DNA from: an uncultured Marmoricola sp. | Lineage (GTDB): Bacteria > Actinomycetota > Actinomycetes > Propionibacteriales > Nocardioidaceae | Direction: 5' to 3' | Assembly: GCA_937868455.1 (NCBI GenBank) | Contig: CALMMO010000344.1 | Span: 1 to 5,560, forward strand | Length of the DNA: 5,560 nucleotides | In this document: piece by piece, positions 1 through 4,555 of the stretch | Numbering within the stretch: the stretch's first letter is position 1 | Layout: the number at the start of each line of letters is the position of its first letter | Notes under the pieces: generated by a model | What the model was told of the DNA's origin: nothing | What the model saw: the letters and a program-made list of their open reading frames with translations, nothing else | The model's database searches: none | Program-made: the position numbers and the translations under genes

Positions 1-29
1 GCGAGCAGGGAGGTGCGTCGTTCGGTCAT
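1..29 (-). CDS. Possible 5' end of the next gene (partial, unidentified)
   Basis: Reading leftward from the kinase stop, the same frame continues after 15 bases with a GTG-ATG pair (GTG at 32-30, ATG at 29-27) and then runs open to the window edge, giving M-T-E-R-R-T-S-L-L. The position just after the kinase gene suggests a co-transcribed downstream gene. No Shine-Dalgarno sequence is visible, and nine codons are too few to identify a product. It could equally be untranslated sequence, since an open frame this short is expected by chance. GTG 32 is an equally possible start. Confidence 0.3.
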
Positions 30-44
30 CACAACGTCACGGCG

Positions 45-2135
45 CTAGACAAGGTAGATCGTGACTGTTCTGCCCTTGGGGGCCATCGAGCCGCCCACGG
101 GGTCGGACTTCAACACGTAACCCAGGCCAATCCACACCTTGCTCTTGACCGCGACCACCTTGAACCCGGCAGCGCGCAAGGCCTGTTTGGCGGCGGCAAC
201 CCCCATCTTCTTCACGTTGGGCACTGCAACAAGTTCGGGGCCTTTGGAGACCTCAAGACTGATGGAGTCACCTTTGAACCCGGTGCCAGAGTTGGGGGTT
301 TGGGAGATCACTTTGCCCGCAGGCACCGTGTCTGAGAACGCCGCTGTGCGTTTGATGACAAAGCCGAGTTTGGTCAAGGCAAGGGAGGCCTTGGCCGCAA
401 GTTTGTTGGTGAAATCGGGGATCTTTACTGGCTGACGTCCCTTGGAAACCACCAGATCTACCACTGCGTCGCGGCGTAATTCGATGCCAGCTTGCGGAGT
501 TGTCTTGATGACCTTGCCTGCAGCCACGGTTTCGCTGAAGGTCTTCGTGATGGTGCCGGTTGCCAGGGCCGCGGAGTCAAGGAGCTTCTGGGCGTCTTCC
601 AGGCTTTTGCCGACCAGATTTGGCACAGCATGACGCTCAGGTCCACGCGAGAGTACGGCGACCACGGTGCCACCATCGAGGATGCGGTCTCCGGGCTCTG
701 GAGTGGTGCGAATGACAGTGTCTTTGGGCACTGACTCCGAATAGTCGTAGCCGCCTACTTTGAGGCTTAGACCCGCCTCTTTCACCTTGGCCGTGGCCGC
801 ACTTTGAGTCAGGCGCAAGACACTGGGTGTGTGGGTGTATCTGGCAACGAGTAGCCAGTAGCCAGTGATGAGCAGACCCAGAGCGACAAGTGCGGCAACG
901 ATCAACCTGCGTCGCCGTTGGGCACTGATCCGGCGTTTGCTGGCCGGGGTAAAGGTGGCGGCCCGGGCACGGGGCAGCGCAATCGCGGGAACGGCAGGTT
1001 CGGGCGCAACATCGGGGGCCGCAGGTTCAGGGGCAACTTCAGGCGTTGGTTCGCGCGTTGGGTCAGGTCCAACATTCCAGTTGGGTTCCCTAGCCTCCTC
1101 GGCGGCCTCCTGCTCCTCTTGGTCATAGACCACGTCGGTGAGATCAAGGGGCGCTGCGGTGCCCAGATGAGTGGGCGCAGGCACAACCGGCGCAGAGACC
1201 GTGGGCTCGATGGGCGTGACCACGTGCGGGCTCAACTCGTCGGCTAGCCGACGGTCGCTGGCGATGCCGCGTTCAAGGGCGCTGGCGACTCTGCGCACGT
1301 TAGCTAACAAGGCGTTGGCGTCAGGTGGCCGCAGGCTCATGTCGCGAGCGGTGGCACCGGCCACGAGCGCATCGACGTAGTCGGGAACGTCCTCGACCAT
1401 CTCCGAGGGCGGTGGAGTGTCCTCGTTGACATGCTTGTAGGCCACTTGGATAGGACCTTCGGCACGGTGTGGCTTCACGCCGGTCATGAGCTCGTAAATC
1501 ATCACCCCTGCCGCGTACACGTCAGCGCGCTCGTCGGCGTAACCCTCGGCAAGAAACTCCGGTGAGAGATAGGAGACCGTGCCCATGAGGGACCCGGTGG
1601 TTGCGCTGGCATTCGTTTCAGAGGTGATGGCCTTGGCAAGCCCAAAGTCAGCCACCTTGGTGGAGTCATCAGCGCCCAACAAGATGTTTTCGGGCTTGAT
1701 GTCGCGGTGGATCAGTTTGCGTTTGTGGGCGGCCGCGATGGCGACCAGCACTGGGTCCATTAGCGCCATAGCGCGTTGCGCGCTGACAGGTGCCTCAGCG
1801 CGGATCAGATCGCGCATCGTGCGACCAGGGACGTACTCCATCACCAGATACAACGTGCCGTCGTCTTCGCCGCGGTCGAAGACTTGCACGACGTTGTGGT
1901 GTGAAAGTCGCGCAGCAGATTGAGCCTCACGCTCGAAACGGCGGGCGAACTGCTCATCGCCGCTCATCCCCGGGTGCATGATCTTTACGGCCACCGTGCG
2001 GTCAAGCCGAGTGTCGAAGGACTCATAGACAGTGGCCATGCCGCCGCGGGCAATGCGCTTGTCGATGCGGTATCTGTGGTTGAGCAAGCGGCCGATGAAC
2101 GGGTCAGACCCCCGATCGGCTGGTGGCTGCTCCAC
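45..2135 (-). CDS. pknL: Transmembrane Ser/Thr protein kinase with four PASTA repeats (PknL/PknB-like)
   Basis: Eukaryotic-type membrane kinase that phosphorylates Ser/Thr on cytoplasmic partners and senses the cell wall outside. Numbered from GTG 2135 (696 aa): glycine loop A-R-G-G-M-A-T-V-Y near 29-37, ATP lysine K51 (VAVK), helix-C glutamate E70, HRD at 143-145 with D145 catalytic, K147 and N150, DFG at 163-165, activation loop with T179/T180, and SPE at 191-193. All catalytic residues are present. A Pro/Glu/Ala linker (about 335-390) and a basic patch (RRRRR type) precede one membrane helix at about 411-431. Four extracellular PASTA domains follow, near 437-497, 504-566, 570-632 and 636-696. 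The start at GTG 2135 is preferred because GGAGG (2145-2141) lies 5 bases upstream. GTG 2177 would add 14 residues but has no good ribosome site. The pknL name rests on the divergent Rv2175c-like neighbour; M. tuberculosis PknL lacks PASTA domains, so PknB-like is a fair alternative label. Confidence 0.93.
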   Translation of the reverse strand: MEQPPADRGSDPFIGRLLNHRYRIDKRIARGGMATVYESFDTRLDRTVAVKIMHPGMSGDEQFARRFEREAQSAARLSHHNVVQVFDRGEDDGTLYLVMEYVPGRTMRDLIRAEAPVSAQRAMALMDPVLVAIAAAHKRKLIHRDIKPENILLGADDSTKVADFGLAKAITSETNASATTGSLMGTVSYLSPEFLAEGYADERADVYAAGVMIYELMTGVKPHRAEGPIQVAYKHVNEDTPPPSEMVEDVPDYVDALVAGATARDMSLRPPDANALLANVRRVASALERGIASDRRLADELSPHVVTPIEPTVSAPVVPAPTHLGTAAPLDLTDVVYDQEEQEAAEEAREPNWNVGPDPTREPTPEVAPEPAAPDVAPEPAVPAIALPRARAATFTPASKRRISAQRRRRLIVAALVALGLLITGYWLLVARYTHTPSVLRLTQSAATAKVKEAGLSLKVGGYDYSESVPKDTVIRTTPEPGDRILDGGTVVAVLSRGPERHAVPNLVGKSLEDAQKLLDSAALATGTITKTFSETVAAGKVIKTTPQAGIELRRDAVVDLVVSKGRQPVKIPDFTNKLAAKASLALTKLGFVIKRTAAFSDTVPAGKVISQTPNSGTGFKGDSISLEVSKGPELVAVPNVKKMGVAAAKQALRAAGFKVVAVKSKVWIGLGYVLKSDPVGGSMAPKGRTVTIYLV
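987..1040 (-). repeat. Two-copy 9-residue Pro/Glu/Ala tandem repeat in the kinase linker
   Basis: The linker between the kinase domain and the membrane helix contains E-V-A-P-E-P-A-A-P followed directly by D-V-A-P-E-P-A-V-P. At DNA level, 994-1020 and 1021-1047 align with a 27-base period and roughly three quarters identity by eye. The repeat is likely a flexible spacer that grew by slippage or duplication, and it may vary in length between strains. Confidence 0.6.
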
Positions 2136-2140
2136 GTCGA

Positions 2141-2145
2141 CCTCC
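2141..2145 (-). promoter_or_regulatory. Shine-Dalgarno site deciding the kinase start
   Basis: On the minus strand GGAGG is followed by five bases and then GTG at 2135-2133. This is near-ideal spacing. The upstream in-frame GTG at 2177 has no comparable site, so the shorter kinase is preferred. Confidence 0.6.
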
Positions 2146-2186
2146 GAGCTGAGCCATGCGGGGAAGGAGCATGGCACTTCCGCGCG

Positions 2187-2216
2187 AGTTTACGCGGATC
2201 ATCGGTGATCTCGCAG
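2187..2216 (-). promoter_or_regulatory. Candidate promoter of the kinase gene
   Basis: On the minus strand TAAACT (2192-2187) fits the actinobacterial -10 pattern TANNNT. A weak -35-like CTGCGA (2216-2211) lies 18 bases upstream. Transcription would start near 2180, leaving a leader of about 45 bases that carries the GGAGG site before GTG 2135. If translation instead began at GTG 2177, the transcript would be nearly leaderless. Confidence 0.4.
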
Positions 2217-2242
2217 GCGATGTGATGTGGTGTCGTTGCGAA

Positions 2243-2271
2243 TTGTCACTAAAAGTGCGGCACAGTACCTC
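2243..2271 (+). promoter_or_regulatory. Weak candidate promoter for the HTH-RNase-barstar operon
   Basis: TTGTCA (2243-2248) matches four of six -35 consensus positions. It is followed after exactly 17 bases by TACCTC (2266-2271), a poor -10 lacking the final T. Transcription would begin at or just after GTG 2275, consistent with a leaderless message, and no Shine-Dalgarno sequence precedes that codon. The weak -10 makes this tentative; TAAAAG at 2250-2255 is another possible -10. Confidence 0.25.
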
Positions 2272-2285
2272 TTTGTGAGTGACAA
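2243..2285. repeat. 8-bp inverted repeat spanning the operon promoter and start codon
   Basis: TTGTCACT (2243-2250) is the exact reverse complement of AGTGACAA (2278-2285), with 27 bases between. The arms bracket the candidate promoter and GTG 2275, a plausible place for a repressor or autoregulator to bind. A perfect 8-bp pair within tens of bases is expected a few times by chance in a window of this size, so only the position makes it notable. Confidence 0.35.
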
Positions 2286-2637
2286 CCTAGACCTTGATGA
2301 ACTTGTCGGAGAGTGGCTTGATTGGGCAGCCGCAGCAAAGTTGCTCGGCGTCAGTGTCAGCAGAGTTCGCCAGTGGATCCGCGAACACCAACTCGCTGCT
2401 GTGGTGCCACGACCCAAAGCTGGGCAGCAAATTCCGGCGGCGCTCATCGATGATTCGGGCATCGTGAAGGGATTGCCGGGTGTGCTCACTGTGTTGCACG
2501 ACGGCGGGTACGACGACGCCGAAGCGTTGCGGTTCTTGTTCACCGAGGACCCCACGATCCCTGGGCGACCTATCGATGCTTTGCGGGAAAACCGGGGCAC
2601 TGAGGTCAAGCGCCGCGCCCAAGCGATGGCCTTTTAG
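2275..2637 (+). CDS. Rv2175c-family helix-turn-helix DNA-binding protein
   Basis: Small cytoplasmic DNA-binding protein of the actinobacterial Rv2175c family, which in M. tuberculosis is a PknL substrate. With the GTG start at 2275 it has 120 residues. A winged-helix/HTH region covers about 14-45 (AAKLLGVSVSRVRQWI reads as helix-turn-recognition helix). The family's C-terminal block follows: KGLPGVLTVLHDGGY from 65, LFTEDP at 88-93, and a basic end with ENRGTEVKRRAQAMAF. I chose GTG 2275 because the short acidic tail before W14 matches my recollection of Streptomyces relatives. An in-frame GTG at 2227 would add 16 residues that overlap the promoter-like sequence. The gene is divergent from its presumed kinase and heads an operon with the RNase, whose ATG lies 2 bases after this stop. 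The short form has no threonine in its N-terminal tail. DNA targets are unknown. Confidence 0.85.
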   Translation: MSDNLDLDELVGEWLDWAAAAKLLGVSVSRVRQWIREHQLAAVVPRPKAGQQIPAALIDDSGIVKGLPGVLTVLHDGGYDDAEALRFLFTEDPTIPGRPIDALRENRGTEVKRRAQAMAF

Positions 2638-2639
2638 CA

Positions 2640-3032
2640 ATGAACCCCAAGGCGAAGGCGTGGGGAACGCTGCTCCTGGCCGTCGTGCTGTGCCTGGTCT
2701 GGGCCTGGCAGCAAGGCCTCATTGGCGGTTCTTCATCAAACCCGCCGGTCCACAACGGCGTCGTAGCTGAAGCCGACCTGCCCAGTCAGGCGCGAGACAC
2801 GCTGGCCCGTATTGATGCGCGCGGGCCGTTCAAGTTTGATCAAGATGGCGCGACGTTTGAGAACCGCGAAGGGCTTTTGCCTAAGAAACCACGTGGCTAC
2901 TACCACGAATACACCGTGATTACCCCCGGATCCCCAGATCGTGGCCCTCGACGCATAGTCACAGGCGCTTCAGGGGAGTACTACTGGACTCAAGACCACT
3001 ATCGGTCTTTTGAGGTCATTAGGAGGCAGTAA
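2640..3032 (+). CDS. Guanyl-specific ribonuclease, RNase Sa/T1 (N1) family, exported or membrane-anchored
   Basis: Cleaves single-stranded RNA after guanosine by the two-step cyclic-phosphate mechanism of microbial RNases. The 130-residue protein has a short basic N-end (K4, K6) and a hydrophobic stretch at about 9-23, so it is exported or tethered outside. V-W-A before residue 23 is a possible signal-peptidase site. The catalytic domain (about 45-130) aligns from memory with Streptomyces RNase Sa: LPSQARDTL, RGPF, QDGATFENRE, then YYHEYTVITPG. By that alignment E90 is the general base (Sa E54), R101 and R105 match R65 and R69, H120 is the general acid (H85), and E77 matches guanine-binding E41. 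All active-site residues are kept, so it should be active. RNase Sa's disulfide cysteines are missing; the only Cys (C18) is in the hydrophobic segment. The ATG follows the HTH stop by 2 bases with no clear ribosome site, suggesting translational coupling. The inhibitor gene follows immediately. Confidence 0.9.
   Translation: MNPKAKAWGTLLLAVVLCLVWAWQQGLIGGSSSNPPVHNGVVAEADLPSQARDTLARIDARGPFKFDQDGATFENREGLLPKKPRGYYHEYTVITPGSPDRGPRRIVTGASGEYYWTQDHYRSFEVIRRQ
3021..3026 (+). promoter_or_regulatory. Strong Shine-Dalgarno site for barstar
   Basis: AGGAGG lies inside the last codons of the RNase gene, 6 bases before the barstar ATG at 3033. It is the best ribosome site in this operon, whereas the RNase start has none visible. 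The contrast would favour making more inhibitor than enzyme from the same message. Confidence 0.75.
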
Positions 3033-3455
3033 ATGAGCGGTCTCGCCGGGTTCTTGGCCGGACACACCACCCCTGGAGTTTTTCGCTGGCACAGCGCTGC
3101 GACCCCCGAGGATGTTCGCCACACGGTCGAACACGCCGGATGGCGTTTCGGGTACGTCGATGGCTGGACTCACCAAGACAAGGGCGCGTTGCTCGATGCG
3201 TTCGCGCAGACGTTTGAATTCCCTGACTATTTCGGTCGCAACTTTGATGCGCTGCTGGACTGCCTGCGCGATCTGAGCGAGCCAACGGTTCTGCTCTGGG
3301 ATGGGTGGGGGCCATTGGCCCGAGAAGACAAGCAGGCCTTCGACGTCGCGGTTGATGTGCTCAACCAACGAGCCGGTGAGAACTCCGCGGCTCACCCATT
3401 CGCTGTGTTGATGCGCGGCGACGGGCCCGACCTCTCAGTGCCTTCGCTGGACTAA
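3033..3455 (+). CDS. Barstar-type ribonuclease inhibitor
   Basis: Cytoplasmic antidote that plugs the active site of a cognate guanyl RNase before export. The 140-residue protein carries the barstar core F-P-D-Y-F-G-R-N-F-D-A-L-L-D-C-L at 63-78. Aligned from memory with Bacillus barstar, Y66, G68, N70, D72, D76 and C77 match Y29, G31, N33, D35, D39 and C40, so the two acidic residues that contact barnase are retained. Barstar W38 is replaced by L75. The TVLLWDGW strand at 85-92 matches barstar's LVLEW strand. The protein has an N-terminal extension of about 35 residues relative to the 90-residue Bacillus protein. Its ATG directly abuts the RNase TAA, and the AGGAGG site precedes it. This order and coupling mark it as the partner of the upstream RNase. 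The stop overlaps the opposing prenyl synthase stop by 4 bases. Confidence 0.9.
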   Translation: MSGLAGFLAGHTTPGVFRWHSAATPEDVRHTVEHAGWRFGYVDGWTHQDKGALLDAFAQTFEFPDYFGRNFDALLDCLRDLSEPTVLLWDGWGPLAREDKQAFDVAVDVLNQRAGENSAAHPFAVLMRGDGPDLSVPSLD

Positions 3456-4525
3456 AGCACTCGTTGGGTCGCGGCGGCGGCGAGTTCGCGCAGGACTTCG
3501 CGTGCGCCCGGGTCGATAGGTGCCGCATCGAGTGCTTCCAGCGCCCGCTGGGTGAGCCCCTCGATGGCTTCTTCGACCTGGGCGTGCGCCCCACACGAGT
3601 CGATGAGGTGGCGCAGGTGCTCCACCTGGGCCGGTGAAAGATCAGTGCCGAGCGCGGAGTCGAGGTGCTTTGCATCCTCGAGCGGCAAAGAGTCGAGAGC
3701 CAAGGCCACCAACACCGTGCGCTTGCCCTCGATCAGGTCATCACCGGCAGGTTTGCCGGTGACCTCGGGGTCACCGAAGACTCCCAGCAGGTCATCACGC
3801 AACTGGAAGGCCTCACCGAGGGGCAAACCGAATTTGGTGAGGTGTTCGATCATCGCCGGGTCGGCACCTGCCAGCGCTGCACCAATGTGCACCGGACGCT
3901 CGATGGAGTACTTGGCTGACTTGTACCTCAACACGTTCATCGCAACGGTCACATCGCTGGTGCCGCGTGCTTGGGCACTCACGTCAAGGAACTGACCGGT
4001 GATGACCTCGGAGCGAGTCAGGTCGAAGTAGTGCAGGGCTGAGGCCACCTTGTCGGTTGGCAAGCCGCACGTGCGTAACATTTCATCCGACCATGCCAGC
4101 AGCAGGTCACCAAGCAAGATGGCTGCTGCTGCGCCGTACTGCTCAGCTGAGCCGCTCCAGCCTTCGCTGGCGTGCAGGGCGGAGTATTCGCGGTGCGTGG
4201 CCGGTCGACCGCGGCGTACGTCGGAGGCATCCATGTAGTCGTCATGCACGAGCGCGCTGGCGTGGAGAAGTTCGAGGGAGGCGCAGGCGCGAACTAGAGC
4301 CGCAGAGTCGACTTCATTGCTGATGGCGTGAAAACCCCACCAGCAAAACGCGGCCCGAAACCGCTTGCCGCCACTGACGCTGTCACGGGCACTGTGCACT
4401 AGCCGCTCGGCATCGACACCGAGGCCGTTGAGCCAACCACTGCGGGTGTCGACGAACTCCAACAGCGCGGCTTGAACCTGGTCGCGAAATCCGGCGCTGT
4501 CCCAACCTTCGACGCTGTTGCTCAC
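3452..4525 (-). CDS. idsA: Trans-isoprenyl (polyprenyl) diphosphate synthase, IdsA-like, probably GGPP synthase
   Basis: Cytoplasmic Mg-dependent prenyltransferase that adds isopentenyl diphosphate to allylic diphosphates, feeding quinones, carotenoids or lipid carriers. Numbered from GTG 4525 (357 aa): GKRFR at 53-57, substrate-binding D-D-Y-M-D at 95-99 followed by R-R-G-R-P-A-T-H, GDLLLAWSDEML near 139-150, and the second aspartate-rich region Q-L-R-D-D-L-L-G-V-F-G-D at about 241-252, then GKPAGDDL and EGKRTVLVA. The second motif reads DDLLG rather than classic DDxxD, the form I recall as usual in actinobacterial IdsA proteins. The residues 4 and 5 before the first motif are small (A and S), and that motif has no two-residue insertion. 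This argues against a bacterial farnesyl synthase and for C20 or longer products (inference). A TTG codon precedes GTG 4525, but GTG sits 7 bases from a TAGGCT -10 box and no Shine-Dalgarno is visible, so leaderless initiation at GTG is preferred. Confidence 0.9.
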   Translation of the reverse strand: MSNSVEGWDSAGFRDQVQAALLEFVDTRSGWLNGLGVDAERLVHSARDSVSGGKRFRAAFCWWGFHAISNEVDSAALVRACASLELLHASALVHDDYMDASDVRRGRPATHREYSALHASEGWSGSAEQYGAAAAILLGDLLLAWSDEMLRTCGLPTDKVASALHYFDLTRSEVITGQFLDVSAQARGTSDVTVAMNVLRYKSAKYSIERPVHIGAALAGADPAMIEHLTKFGLPLGEAFQLRDDLLGVFGDPEVTGKPAGDDLIEGKRTVLVALALDSLPLEDAKHLDSALGTDLSPAQVEHLRHLIDSCGAHAQVEEAIEGLTQRALEALDAAPIDPGAREVLRELAAAATQRVL

Positions 4526-4531
4526 CAAGGC

Positions 4532-4537
4532 AGCCTA
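4532..4537 (-). promoter_or_regulatory. -10 element of the prenyl synthase promoter, probably leaderless
   Basis: Minus-strand TAGGCT fits TANNNT. Six bases separate it from GTG 4525, so transcription would start at the initiation codon. The -35 position (about 4560-4555, ATCACC) is weak and lies within the opening codons of metF. Confidence 0.5.
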
Positions 4538-4543
4538 GCGGCC

Positions 4544-4549
4544 TAGGCT
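4544..4549 (+). promoter_or_regulatory. -10 element of the metF promoter, probably leaderless
   Basis: TAGGCT is followed after six bases by GTG 4556 and then ATG 4559, which places the expected transcription start on the start codon. No ribosome site is present. The -35 position (about 4521-4526, CTCACC) is weak and falls over the first codons of the divergent prenyl synthase. Confidence 0.5.
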
Positions 4550-4555
4550 TAGTGG

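Larger units (their letters stand above)
2136..2274. other. Divergent intergenic region, kinase / Rv2175c-like gene
   Basis: About 139 bases separate the two preferred starts. The region holds the candidate kinase promoter (TAAACT), a -35-like TTGTCA with a poor -10 (TACCTC) for the rightward operon, and the left arm of an inverted repeat. Both genes might be controlled from here. No other gene or RNA is visible in it. Confidence 0.55.

Noticed and set aside
139..1923. Several plus-strand open frames opposite the kinase gene
   Set aside because: They are antisense shadows of a clear kinase/PASTA coding frame, with low-complexity Arg/Ser/Gly-rich translations and no motifs or ribosome sites.
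2136..2177. Kinase starting at GTG 2177
   Set aside because: The 14 extra residues have no kinase-domain role and no Shine-Dalgarno site, while GTG 2135 has GGAGG at 5 bases. It remains possible as a nearly leaderless start.
2227..2274. Long form of the HTH protein from GTG 2227
   Set aside because: The extra 16 residues overlap the promoter-like TTGTCA and the inverted-repeat arm, and extend beyond the family-like short tail. It is kept only as an alternative.
2640..2705. Lipoprotein signal at Cys18 of the RNase
   Set aside because: Residues before the Cys are V-V-L; a lipobox needs a small residue at -1, and the Cys lies mid-hydrophobic segment.
4526..4528. TTG as start codon of the prenyl synthase
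   Set aside because: GTG 4525 is the next codon, sits at the expected leaderless distance from TAGGCT, and mirrors the metF start exactly; TTG has no supporting ribosome site.
4532..4549. The AGCCTAG/CTAGGCT dyad as an intrinsic terminator
   Set aside because: It lies between divergent start codons with no T-run on either side, so a promoter/operator role fits better.
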